Below, in pieces: positions 8,502 to 16,435 of a DNA stretch of 64,000 nucleotides. Each line of letters opens with the position of its first letter. Positions within the stretch are counted from its first letter, which is position 1. Source of the DNA: Nonomuraea aurantiaca (GTDB lineage: Bacteria; Actinomycetota; Actinomycetes; Streptosporangiales; Streptosporangiaceae); NCBI RefSeq assembly GCF_020215705.1, contig NZ_JAIWNB010000001.1, positions 744,001-808,000 on the forward strand, read 5' to 3'. Made by a program: the position numbers and the translations under genes. The notes beneath the pieces are model-generated. The model had not been told where the DNA came from and ran no database searches. It was given only the letters and a program-made list of their open reading frames with translations.

Positions 8502-9440
8502 TCAGCCTCGGGTCGCCAGCTTGTACTGGGCCCAGATCTCCAGGGGGGCCGCGACCCTGTCGAGGAACATCAGATCGTCCATCCGGCAGTTACAGGGGTT
8601 GTTCTCTCTGGTGTTCTGCGGATAGCTACCTCCGATCTTGATGCCTCTGGGGTCGGTGGCCGAGGTGAGATCGGGCTCCGGCGCCCCCTCCACGCCCCAC
8701 GGATCGCCCGTGAGCGTGTAGAAGCCGTCGAGCGGGCGGCCGTTCTTGTAGAGCTTCATCACGGCGTTGTCGTAGTCGAACGTGGCCGCCAGGAAGACCC
8801 ATTCGTCCTGAGGAAGCACGCTCTGCCACGGCTCGCTCGCGGCGAAGGTCTGGGAACTGCTGCCGTCGACACGCCTGCCCAGCGCGACCACCCGCAGCTC
8901 CCCGTTGACCGTGATGAGTTCGAGCAGCGCTCGGACGTCGTGGCCCTGGGAGTTGCCGCTGAGCACCCCGGCCAGCCCGATCGCTCCGTAGCGGTCGGCC
9001 GGGTCCTCGGTGTTGGAGTTGAGGCTGGGGTTCTCGCCGGTCATCTTGAACCAGCCCATGACGGTGGCGCCCTTGACGGCGTTGAAGGCGTGGAGGGTGG
9101 GCACTCCGGTCTCGGAGTAGATCCCGGCCTTCCAGTCGTCGTTGCCCATCGTGGCGGGGTTCACCTGCTGGAGCTGGATCGAGTGACGGCTGCCCCGATG
9201 CGCGCCGTCGTCGTTGCGCATGGCGGCACCGCCGTTGATCAGCGTGATGTCCGTGCCGGATCTGCCCTGGTCGCGCTCCTGTGCGGGGTTTCCGGGGACC
9301 GGGTGTTCGAAGTCGTACGCGGCGATGAGGTTGTGGCGCAGCGTGGGCAGCACGCCGGGCCGGTCGTGGGCGGCGGCCGGGGTGGCGACCGTCGCCGTCA
9401 GGACGAGAGCCACCACCGGGGCCAGATACCGGTGGCTCAT
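8502..9440 (-). CDS. Secreted LamG/concanavalin-like jelly-roll protein
   Basis: 312 residues with a Sec signal peptide ending near AAAHD (residues 1-25). The mature part has the LamG/pentraxin pattern: NLIAAYDFEHP, then TVMGWFKM, later DEWVFLAATFDY, AVMKLYKNGRPLDGFY, and a C-terminal MDDLMFLDRV strand. Such modules bind carbohydrate or act as accessory domains of glycan-active enzymes. Its start overlaps the stop of the upstream sugar-dehydrogenase gene (ATGA, 9437-9440), so the two are translationally coupled and probably act together outside the cell. Confidence 0.8.
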   Translation of the reverse strand: MSHRYLAPVVALVLTATVATPAAAHDRPGVLPTLRHNLIAAYDFEHPVPGNPAQERDQGRSGTDITLINGGAAMRNDDGAHRGSRHSIQLQQVNPATMGNDDWKAGIYSETGVPTLHAFNAVKGATVMGWFKMTGENPSLNSNTEDPADRYGAIGLAGVLSGNSQGHDVRALLELITVNGELRVVALGRRVDGSSSQTFAASEPWQSVLPQDEWVFLAATFDYDNAVMKLYKNGRPLDGFYTLTGDPWGVEGAPEPDLTSATDPRGIKIGGSYPQNTRENNPCNCRMDDLMFLDRVAAPLEIWAQYKLATRG

Positions 9441-10891
9441 GACGTCGCCGTCAAGCAGGCACCGGTGACCTTCCAGATCTTGCCGTTGGCCTTGGACAGC
9501 AGGTAGAGCTCGCCCGCGGCGTCGCGGCTCAGGCGCAGGTCCACCCGGGCGTCCCCGGCCAGGTCCTTCATGGTGACCGAGGCGCCGCTCGCGTTCACCA
9601 GCTTGGGCTGGTAGATCGTGGCCCGCGGGCCGCCCTGCCGCATTTGGCCGGCGATCGTGAAGAAGACCCGGCCGTCGACGATGTCGCCGAACAGGTACTT
9701 TCCGTACAGCAGGGGCAGCCGCTGGCCGCGATAGACGAACCCGCCGGCCACCGCGTGACCGCTGTCGGCCGTGCAGGAGTGGCCGGGCGGCGGGTCGTGG
9801 TCGTAGGCCGCGACCGGGTAGGTGTAGCCGAACGACGCGTCGTTGTCGGGCAGCGTGTACAGGTGGCAGCGGTCGGCCTTGTTGAACACGAAGGAGCCCT
9901 CGCGCTCGCTCCAGCCCAGGTTGTTACCGGCCTTGACCTCGTAGATGGCCTCGATGGCGTGCTCGCCGATGTGGCCGAGGAACAGCCTGTCGCCCTGCGG
10001 GTCCCAGCTGAAGCGGTGCGGGTCGCGCATGCCGTACGCGTAGATCTCGCCGATCGCGCCGGCCCGGGTGACGAACGGGTTCTTGGCCGGGATGCCGTAC
10101 TTGCCGTTGGCGGCGTTCGTGCCCAGGGGGTCGATGCGCAGCAGCTTGCCCTGCGGGATGGCCAGGTTCTGCGGGTCGTCGCTCGACGAGCCCCGTCCGC
10201 CGTCGCCCGCGGCGATGTAGAGCAGGCCGTAGTCGGCGTCCCGGCGCCGCGCGTACGGGTTGAAGTCGATCTGCTGGATGCCGTGGACCTGGCCGTTGAA
10301 GCCGAGCCTGAGCACCTCACGGCGGGTGCCGCTGAAGGTGTCGGCCTTCGGGTTCGTGGCCGTCCACTCGGTGAGCACGCCGTGGAACTTGGTGTCGGGC
10401 TGAGGCGTCAGGTCCGGCGTCTTGGTGGTGAGTGCCGCGCCCCACTCGGTGTGCACGGTGTAGAACTTGCCGTTACGGGCGAAGTCCGGATGGAAGGCGA
10501 CGTACCCGAACCCGGCTCCCAGGCCGCGGCCGGAGAGGAAGTCCGGCGCGAACGTGGCACCGACGTCGAGGTACTCCTGCGGCTGGCCGTTCTTCAGCAG
10601 GTACAGCTTGCCGTTGAGGTCGTTGACGAACTGGCGGTGCGACCCGTCGGGGATCTCGCCGATGTTGTTGATCCTGGCCCAGCGCATCAGCCGCTGATCG
10701 GTGGGCGTGGGGACCGGCTCGGACTTGGGGAAGGTGGCGTACTCGGTCAGCGTGAGCGTGAGACCGGACGCGGTGGGATTCTCCGGGATGGGATCGTCGA
10801 TCGGGGTCGAGTCCATCGCGGCTGCCGGCGGCGCCCAGAGCGCGGTCGCCAGCAGTGCGGCTAAGAGGTACCGGAGGGGGGATTTCGGCAT
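9437..10891 (-). CDS. Secreted PQQ-type glucose/sorbosone dehydrogenase family protein
   Basis: 484 residues with a Sec signal peptide (cleavage near PPAAAMDS). The beta-propeller has family signatures: FGYVAFHPDFARNGKFY, LLYIAAGDGGRGS, GKLLRIDPLGTN, EIYAYGMRDPHRFSWDP, GNNLGWSEREGSF and GGFVYRGQRLPLLYGKYLFGD. Members oxidise aldoses with PQQ or hydrolyse related substrates. Binding sites are inferred from the family. An AGGTGG lies ahead of the ATG. A 12-bp GAAAGCGCTTAC site 28 bp upstream matches the putative operator of the LacI regulator at 14.6 kb. Confidence 0.85.
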   Translation of the reverse strand: MPKSPLRYLLAALLATALWAPPAAAMDSTPIDDPIPENPTASGLTLTLTEYATFPKSEPVPTPTDQRLMRWARINNIGEIPDGSHRQFVNDLNGKLYLLKNGQPQEYLDVGATFAPDFLSGRGLGAGFGYVAFHPDFARNGKFYTVHTEWGAALTTKTPDLTPQPDTKFHGVLTEWTATNPKADTFSGTRREVLRLGFNGQVHGIQQIDFNPYARRRDADYGLLYIAAGDGGRGSSSDDPQNLAIPQGKLLRIDPLGTNAANGKYGIPAKNPFVTRAGAIGEIYAYGMRDPHRFSWDPQGDRLFLGHIGEHAIEAIYEVKAGNNLGWSEREGSFVFNKADRCHLYTLPDNDASFGYTYPVAAYDHDPPPGHSCTADSGHAVAGGFVYRGQRLPLLYGKYLFGDIVDGRVFFTIAGQMRQGGPRATIYQPKLVNASGASVTMKDLAGDARVDLRLSRDAAGELYLLSKANGKIWKVTGACLTATS

Positions 10892-10918
10892 TCCTGTGCA
10901 CCACCTGGGGGGTTGTTG

Positions 10919-10930
10919 GAAAGCGCTTAC
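10919..10930. promoter_or_regulatory. Probable LacI-family operator upstream of the sugar dehydrogenase operon
   Basis: GAAAGCGCTTAC matches 11 of 12 bases of the perfect palindrome GAAAGCGCTTTC found at 14527-14538 beside the LacI gene. It is centred about 33 bp upstream of the ATG at 10891. Confidence 0.7.
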
Positions 10931-11005
10931 CGGGGACGGTAAAGGGAGAAGGGGGAGCAGTCAAGAAGGGTGACATCAGGGGTTCAGGGTGACCGAAGCG
11001 GGCGG

Positions 11006-11740
11006 TCAGGACTCGGAGCGGTCGGCGCAGGCCGGTGTGCCGGTGACGGTCAGGTTGCGTACCCGCCCGATGTTGTCGAACGAGCCGAAACCGACGCGGC
11101 CCGAGGTGAACGTCCGGTCCGTGGCCGTGATCAGCGGTGTCGCGGAGCCGTCCATGAAGACCGAGATGCGGCCGGTGTCCGTGCAGTAGCGGACGCGGAC
11201 CTTGTGCCACGCCTCATCGGTGACCGCCGGGGGCGCGCCGACCTGGCCGTTCCACTGGTCGTCGATGCGCAGGCGGTCGGCGTTGTTCACCACGAAGATC
11301 CCGTTGTGGGGATAGATGGTGTTGTCCTGCGACAGGTGGGCGTAGTCGAACTGCAGGTCGGAGCGGTAGCCGAACACGATGATCACGTCGCGGTTGCTGA
11401 CGCTGGTCGGGGTGTCGAGCCGTACCTCGGCGTCGATCTGCACCGAGCCGAAGACCGGGCCCTTGGTCAGCACGGCGTACTCGAAGGGGCGGCGCGGGCC
11501 GGGGCGCGCTTCCCCGGCTTCGGCGAGGATCACCTGGTCGCCGGGGAACTGCCACTTGGCGGGGGTCACCGGGGCCCAGCTGGTGGCGGCGTTGGTGTTG
11601 CGGACGGTCGTGCGCCCCAACGAGCAGTCGCGCGCTTTCGCGGCGGCATCCACCTGGTCGGCGGCATGGGCGGTGGGCGCGATGAACTGGGCCAGGACCA
11701 GCACCAGTGCGAGCGCGCACAAGCGGACGAATGTGGGCAT
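11006..11740 (-). CDS. Secreted LamG / 3-keto-disaccharide-hydrolase-like jelly-roll protein
   Basis: 244 residues with a signal peptide ending near PTAHAAD. The mature region reads like the DUF1080/LamG jelly roll: FGSVQIDAEVRLDTPTSVSN, VIIVFGYRSDLQFDYAHL, EAWHKVRVRYCTDTGRISVF, FTSGRVGFGSFDN. It is a single extracellular carbohydrate-binding-like domain. It lies 39 bp downstream of the ABC transporter ATPase gene on the same strand and is probably the last gene of that LacI-controlled unit. Confidence 0.75.
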   Translation of the reverse strand: MPTFVRLCALALVLVLAQFIAPTAHAADQVDAAAKARDCSLGRTTVRNTNAATSWAPVTPAKWQFPGDQVILAEAGEARPGPRRPFEYAVLTKGPVFGSVQIDAEVRLDTPTSVSNRDVIIVFGYRSDLQFDYAHLSQDNTIYPHNGIFVVNNADRLRIDDQWNGQVGAPPAVTDEAWHKVRVRYCTDTGRISVFMDGSATPLITATDRTFTSGRVGFGSFDNIGRVRNLTVTGTPACADRSES

Positions 11741-11779
11741 CGGAATCCTCTCAGTGGGGGAGGGGGTGGATCCGAGCGG

Positions 11780-12568
11780 TCAATCGTTGTGCGTGGCGGC
11801 CCCCAGCAGGTCGCGGATGTGGCTCGTCGCGGCGGCGAACGCGGGCTGGGACATGGTCGCCGCGTAGTCACGTACCCGCGGCAGCGCCACGTCGATGACC
11901 TCGGCGATCGTGCCGGGCCGCGGCGTCATGACGACCACCCGGTTGCCCAGGTAGACCGCCTCGGCGATGGAGTGCGTGACGAGCAGGACCGTGGTCTCGG
12001 TCTCGTGCCAGATGCGGTGCAGCTCGACGTTCATCTGCTCCCGGGTCAGGGCGTCCAGCGCGCCGAACGGCTCGTCCATGAGCAGCACGGGCGGCCGGTG
12101 CAGCAGCGCGCGGCAGAGAGCCACCCGCTGCTGCATCCCGCCGGACAGCTCATGCGGCAACGCGTCCTCGAAGCCCGTCAGCCCGGTCATCTCGATCAGC
12201 TCGTCGGCCCTGGCGGCGGCCTCCTTCTGCGGCATGTCGCGCATCTCGGCCTGCAGCAGGATGTTCTTGCGCGCCGAACGCCACTCCAGCAGGGCGGCGC
12301 GCTGGAAGACGTACCCGACGTCGTGACGCGGGCCGCCGACCGTGCCGCCGAGCAGCCGCACCGCGCCCGCCGACGGCTTGAGCAGCCCGGACACCAGCTT
12401 GAGCAGCGTCGACTTGCCGCAGCCCGACGGGCCCACGATGGACACGAACTCGCCGGGGCGGACGTCCATCGACACGTTCTCCAGCGCGACCACGTCGCGC
12501 TTCTTCGATCGGAACCGCACCGCCACCTTGTCGATCTCGACGGCGGGGGCCTGTTGCGTCACGGTCAT
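11780..12568 (-). CDS. ABC transporter ATP-binding protein (nitrate/sulfonate/taurine/pyrimidine-precursor type)
   Basis: 262 residues from ATG at 12568, which overlaps the preceding stop by 4 bp; the longer open frame upstream is a shadow of the binding-protein gene. It has Walker A GPSGCGKST, Q-loop FQRAALLEW, signature LSGGMQQRV, Walker B VLLMDEPFGALD and switch VTHSIAEAV. It closely follows the SsuB/TauB/ThiZ pattern. It energises the importer formed with the permease (13630-14499) and binding protein (12565-13587). Confidence 0.95.
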   Translation of the reverse strand: MTVTQQAPAVEIDKVAVRFRSKKRDVVALENVSMDVRPGEFVSIVGPSGCGKSTLLKLVSGLLKPSAGAVRLLGGTVGGPRHDVGYVFQRAALLEWRSARKNILLQAEMRDMPQKEAAARADELIEMTGLTGFEDALPHELSGGMQQRVALCRALLHRPPVLLMDEPFGALDALTREQMNVELHRIWHETETTVLLVTHSIAEAVYLGNRVVVMTPRPGTIAEVIDVALPRVRDYAATMSQPAFAAATSHIRDLLGAATHND

Positions 12569-13587
12569 CCCTTCGGCGCCACGCTGGCGTCCCAGTAGGC
12601 GCTGGGCGCCTGCGGGTTGGAGACCAGACCGGCCTTGGCGAAGGTGTCGATCGTCTTCTGCCAGTCGCCCTCGGTGTTGACGCCCGGCGCCTGTCCCTGG
12701 GTGGCGTCGGTGTGCAGCAGCGTGGTCGTGGTCTTGAACTGGTCGAGCAGCACCTGGGCCGGTGGCAGCTGCTCCGAGGCGCCCTTCATGGCGTCCACCG
12801 CGGCCTGCTGGTCCTTCTCCGCCGCCGCCCACGCCTCGCTGGTGGCCGCGACCATCCGCTTGACCAGGTCGGCCTTGCTCTGCAGGAAGGAGGACGAGGT
12901 GAGCAGTCCGTTGCTGTAGTAGTTCAGGCCGAACTCGGAGAAGCGCAGGTAGGCGACCGGCTTGCCGGCCTTGTTCTGCATGGTCGGACCCTGGTCGGAG
13001 GCGTAGCCGAGCAGCGCGTCCGTCTGCCCCGACATGACCGCCGCGATCTTGCCGGCCGGGTCGGTGTTCTGCATCTTGACGTCGGCGTCGGTCATCCCGT
13101 TGGCCTTGAGGAACACCGGGAACGTCTTGGTGAGCGCGTCACCGGCCGTCGAGGCGATCGTCTTGCCCTTCAGGTCCGCCGGCTTGGTGATGTTCTTCTC
13201 CTGGAAGAACTGCACCGAGGCCGGGGTCGTCTGCAGGAAGACGCCCAGGCTCTTCACCGGCACGCCCGAGCTCACACCGCCGAGCAGCGCGGGGGTGTCG
13301 GCCCAGCCGAAGTCCGTCTGGCCGGCGCCGGTGGCCTGGACGGTCTTCTGCGAGCCCTGCCCGGCCTGGATGGTCAGGTCGATGCCGTGCTTTTCGAAGA
13401 TGCCCTTCGACTTGCCGTAGTAGAAGGGCGCGTGCTCGCCGTACGGATACCAGTTGAGGGTGAGCGTGGCCTTGTCGAGCTGCTTGCCCGACGAGCTGGT
13501 GGTCTTCTCGCCGCCGCCGGAGCCGCACGCGGTGGCGAACAGGAGCAGAGCCGGGGCTACGGCGGCGATCAGCGTGCGTGTCTTCAT
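12565..13587 (-). CDS. ABC transporter substrate-binding lipoprotein, NMT1/THI5-like (SsuA/ThiY class)
   Basis: 340 residues with a lipobox (LLLFATAC, cysteine about 21). The mature N-terminus LNWYPYGEHAPFYYGKSKGI is the NMT1/THI5 signature, which in ThiY binds formylaminopyrimidine or hydroxymethylpyrimidine. Later blocks DFGWADTPALL and LKGKTIAS fit the SsuA-like fold. Nitrate, sulfonate and riboflavin-precursor binders share this fold, so the ligand is only a guess. No TPP riboswitch was recognised upstream; control by the adjacent LacI regulator argues for a carbon source or a sugar-linked ligand. Confidence 0.88.
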   Translation of the reverse strand: MKTRTLIAAVAPALLLFATACGSGGGEKTTSSSGKQLDKATLTLNWYPYGEHAPFYYGKSKGIFEKHGIDLTIQAGQGSQKTVQATGAGQTDFGWADTPALLGGVSSGVPVKSLGVFLQTTPASVQFFQEKNITKPADLKGKTIASTAGDALTKTFPVFLKANGMTDADVKMQNTDPAGKIAAVMSGQTDALLGYASDQGPTMQNKAGKPVAYLRFSEFGLNYYSNGLLTSSSFLQSKADLVKRMVAATSEAWAAAEKDQQAAVDAMKGASEQLPPAQVLLDQFKTTTTLLHTDATQGQAPGVNTEGDWQKTIDTFAKAGLVSNPQAPSAYWDASVAPKG

Positions 13588-13629
13588 GGGCGTCCTCAGT
13601 CGGGTGGCTTCCGGCTTTCTCGGGTGGCT

Positions 13630-14499
13630 TCAGTACGTGACGGTGACGGCGTCGCCGCGGCGGCTGGCGTGCCAGGGCAGCAGCAGCCGCTCGGCGAACT
13701 CGACGGCGACGAAGAGCACGACGCCGAGCAGGGACATGACGAGGAGTCCCGCGAAGAGCATGGGCGTGTCGATGTTGCCGTTGGCCTGCAGGATGACCGA
13801 GCCGAGCCCGTCGTTGCCGCCGACGAACTCGCCTACGACCGCCCCGGTGACGGCGAGCGTCACGGCGACCTTCAACCCGGAGAACAGGAACGGCAGGGAG
13901 GCGGGAAACCTGATCTTGGCGAAGGTCTTCGCCGGGCTCGCGCCCATGGTCGAAGCCAGCTGGAGCATCTCCGGATCCACCGACTTCAGGCCGGTGACCA
14001 TGGAGATGACGACGGGGAAGAACGCGATCAGCACGGCGACCACGATCCTGGGCGTCAGCCCGAACCCGAGCCAGACCACGAACAGCGGGGCGATCGCGAT
14101 CTTCGGGACGACCTGCGCGAACAGCAGCAGCGGGTAGAGGGTCTTCTCGACCTCCGCCGAGGCCACCATCAGCACGGCCGCGGCGATGCCGACGACCACG
14201 GCGATCGCGAAGCCGAGCACCGTCTCGTAGCCGGTCACCAAGGTGTGGTGGGCGAGATAGCCGGCCTTGTCGGCCATCACCTGGAGCGTGACTCCGGGCG
14301 ACGGTACGAGGAACCTGGGCACGATCTCGAACTTGGTGATCGCCCACCAGATCGCATAGCAGGCGGCGAGCAGGGCGAAGGGCCGCCAGGAGCGGTCCGC
14401 CAGTTCCACGACGCGGTCGCGCGAGCTCGGACTCTCGCGCCGCACGATTCCATCAACGGTCTGTACCACGATCGAAGGTATCCCTCCATCGCGTTCCAT
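13630..14499 (-). CDS. ABC transporter permease (SsuC/TauC/ThiX type)
   Basis: 289 residues with about six membrane spans. The EAA loop with MGASPAKTFAKIRFPASLPF is typical of permeases that pair with SsuB-like ATPases. It is first in the operon permease - binding protein - ATPase - jelly-roll protein. The start lies just left of a pair of GAAAGCGCT palindromes (14514-14538), so it is probably repressed by the divergent LacI regulator. Confidence 0.92.
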   Translation of the reverse strand: MERDGGIPSIVVQTVDGIVRRESPSSRDRVVELADRSWRPFALLAACYAIWWAITKFEIVPRFLVPSPGVTLQVMADKAGYLAHHTLVTGYETVLGFAIAVVVGIAAAVLMVASAEVEKTLYPLLLFAQVVPKIAIAPLFVVWLGFGLTPRIVVAVLIAFFPVVISMVTGLKSVDPEMLQLASTMGASPAKTFAKIRFPASLPFLFSGLKVAVTLAVTGAVVGEFVGGNDGLGSVILQANGNIDTPMLFAGLLVMSLLGVVLFVAVEFAERLLLPWHASRRGDAVTVTY

Positions 14500-14513
14500 C
14501 AGGCCATATGCGA

Positions 14514-14538
14514 GAAAGCGCTATCTGAAAGCGCTTTC
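14514..14538. promoter_or_regulatory. Tandem LacI-family operators between permease and regulator genes
   Basis: GAAAGCGCTATC (14514-14525) and the perfect palindrome GAAAGCGCTTTC (14527-14538) lie 13 bp apart centre to centre in the divergent region. The CG-centred form is typical of LacI/GalR operators. A third copy sits at 10919-10930. Confidence 0.8.
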
Positions 14539-14605
14539 CTGCGGTACGCTAACCCGGCATGGTCCAGGGGTCAATGGTCGTTAACTTCCTGTTACAGGAG
14601 GGCGA

Positions 14606-15631
14606 GTGGCCGATCGCGTTCACGTCACTCTGCGGGATGTGGCCATGGCCGCCGGAGTCTCCTTAGCCACCGCCTCACGTGTCCTCAACGGCACCGCCAA
14701 GGTCCGCGAAGACCTGCGCGACCGGGTCGAGGCCGCCGCCTCCGAGCTGGCGTACACGCCGAACGCCCACGCCCAGGCCCTCGTCCGGGCCTCCAACGAG
14801 ACCGTCGGCGTGATCTGCCACGACGTCAGCGACCCCTACTTCTCCGGCATCGCCAGGGGCGTCATGCGCGCCGCCGCGCAGCGCGACCTGCTGGTGATGC
14901 TGGCCAGTACGTTCCGCGACAGCACGCGCGAGGTGGCCTATGTCTCCATGCTGCGCGCCCAGCGGGCCCGCGCGATCCTGCTGATCGGCTCCGGCTTCGA
15001 GGACCGCCGCTGGGAACGGGCCATGGACGTCGAGCTGCGCCCCTACCTGAACGCCGGCGGCCGGGTCGCCGTGGTCAGCCGGCACCGCAGCCTGCGCGTC
15101 GACACCGTACTGCCGGAGAACCGTCAGGGCGCCGCCGCCCTGGCCCGCGCCCTGCTCGCCCTCGGACACCGCCGCTTCGCCATCCTGTCGGGCCCGCCCG
15201 GCCTCAGCACGGTCGTGGACCGGGTCGGCGGCTTCCGTGACGCCCTGGCCGCGGCCGGGGTGCCGGTCGACCAGATCGAGGAGGGCCCGTTCAGCCGCGA
15301 GGGCGGCTACGCCGGGGCCTGCGCCCTTCTGGACCGAGGGCTGGACGCCACCTGCCTGTTCGCCGCGACCGACGTGATGGCGGTGGGAGCGCTGGCCGCC
15401 TTGCGGGAGCGCGGGCTGCGGGTGCCGGACGACGTGTCGCTGGCGGGCTTCGACGACATCCCGGTGGTACGGGACCTGACCCCACCGCTGACCACGGTGT
15501 CGCTGCCGTTGGAGGAGATGGGGGAGCGGGTGATCGCTCTGGCCCTGCGTGATGGGGGACGGGGACGACGGCGGATCGAACGAGTGCCGGGAACGGTCAT
15601 CTTGCGCGCCAGCACCATCGGGCCGCGCTAA
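14606..15631 (+). CDS. LacI-family transcriptional regulator
   Basis: 341 residues. The N-terminal HTH plus hinge reads VTLRDVAMAAGVSLATASRVLNG...RVEAAASELAYTPNAHAQALV, followed by a periplasmic-binding-like effector domain (ETVGVICHDVSDPYFSGIARG; later SLAGFDDIPVVRDLTPPLTTV). GTG start with ACAGGAGGG ahead. Divergent from the ABC importer operon and flanked by two matching palindromes, so it probably represses that operon, itself and the sugar dehydrogenase operon at 10.9 kb until a sugar-like effector binds. Confidence 0.95.
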   Translation: MADRVHVTLRDVAMAAGVSLATASRVLNGTAKVREDLRDRVEAAASELAYTPNAHAQALVRASNETVGVICHDVSDPYFSGIARGVMRAAAQRDLLVMLASTFRDSTREVAYVSMLRAQRARAILLIGSGFEDRRWERAMDVELRPYLNAGGRVAVVSRHRSLRVDTVLPENRQGAAALARALLALGHRRFAILSGPPGLSTVVDRVGGFRDALAAAGVPVDQIEEGPFSREGGYAGACALLDRGLDATCLFAATDVMAVGALAALRERGLRVPDDVSLAGFDDIPVVRDLTPPLTTVSLPLEEMGERVIALALRDGGRGRRRIERVPGTVILRASTIGPR

Positions 15632-15655
15632 GGGGCCTCCGCCGTTTGCGGGTGT

Positions 15656-16333
15656 CTAGCGCAGGGCGGCGATACCTGTCAGGAAGATGTCGACACCGGC
15701 GAGGAATTGCCGGCGATCGTCGTGCTCGCGCAGCTGCGTCGCCGCCGCGTGCACGAACGGGTATTGGCTGGGGCTCACTTGCGCCCATTGCGCGGCGGCG
15801 GCGTCCAGGAAGGCCGCTCGGTCCGTGTCGCTGTCGGCGAGGCGCCGGGCGTTCGCGGCGTTCTGCACGGCAACACCGAGGACGTAGTTCATGAGCGTGC
15901 CGGCCGCGTCGAAGCGCGCTCGCTCGGGGACGGCGAGTGCGTCCAGCAGTCTGGCGATGCTCTCGTAGAAGTCCAGCAGCGCGGGTCGCCACGGTTGCCG
16001 GGAGAGCTCTGCCCCGACCCAGGGGTGTGCGTCGATCGCATCGAACAGGCCCAGGGCCAGGCGGCGCAGGGTTTCGCGCGGGTCCGTATCGACGACCGCG
16101 CCGGACAGTACGCGGGTGAGGATGTCGTCGGTGGCGGCCGCGAGCAGGTCGCTCTTGTCCGCGACGTGGTGGTAGATCGCTCCGTAGCCGGTGCTCAGGC
16201 GAACGGTGAGCGCGCGCAAGGTCAACGCGCTCTCGCCGCCGCTGTCCAGAAGCTCGGTCGCGGCCTGGATGATCAGCTCTCTGGACAAGCCGTCCGTGCG
16301 CCGCGGGGCCCGCTGAGATCGCTTCTTCTCCAT
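15656..16333 (-). CDS. TetR-family transcriptional regulator
   Basis: 225 residues. The N-terminal HTH: ELIIQAATELLDSGGESALTLRALTVRLSTGYGAIYHHVADKSDLLAAA. The C-terminal half has the TetR_C (tetracycline-repressor-like) pattern with ARFDAAGTLMNYVLGVA. Divergent from an FAD monooxygenase, as in tetR/tetX-like pairs. Two copies of a TGGAGCG-N5-TCCA dyad lie in the shared intergenic region, so it probably represses both genes. Confidence 0.92.
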   Translation of the reverse strand: MEKKRSQRAPRRTDGLSRELIIQAATELLDSGGESALTLRALTVRLSTGYGAIYHHVADKSDLLAAATDDILTRVLSGAVVDTDPRETLRRLALGLFDAIDAHPWVGAELSRQPWRPALLDFYESIARLLDALAVPERARFDAAGTLMNYVLGVAVQNAANARRLADSDTDRAAFLDAAAAQWAQVSPSQYPFVHAAATQLREHDDRRQFLAGVDIFLTGIAALR

Positions 16334-16354
16334 GGTCCCTCATCATCGCACGAG

Positions 16355-16401
16355 TGGAGCGTCACTCCAACGCCGTGCTAGCTTTTTGGAGCGACGATCC
16401 A
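16355..16401. promoter_or_regulatory. Two TetR-type operators in the tetR/monooxygenase intergenic region
   Basis: TGGAGCGTCACTCCA at 16355-16369 and TGGAGCGACGATCCA at 16387-16401. The two 15-bp dyads agree at 12 positions and are spaced 32 bp, about three helical turns, so two dimers would bind on the same face. Confidence 0.7.
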
Positions 16402-16435
16402 ATCGGGATCGGTCCTGCGAGTTCGGGAGGAAACC

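Noticed and set aside
12565..14499. Assigning the ABC importer firmly as ThiXYZ
   Set aside because: The binding protein has the NMT1/THI5 signature, but no thiamine riboswitch or thi gene is nearby and a LacI site controls it.
12712..15240. 842-codon plus-strand frame across the ABC transporter operon
   Set aside because: Antisense shadow of three well-identified genes; no motifs.
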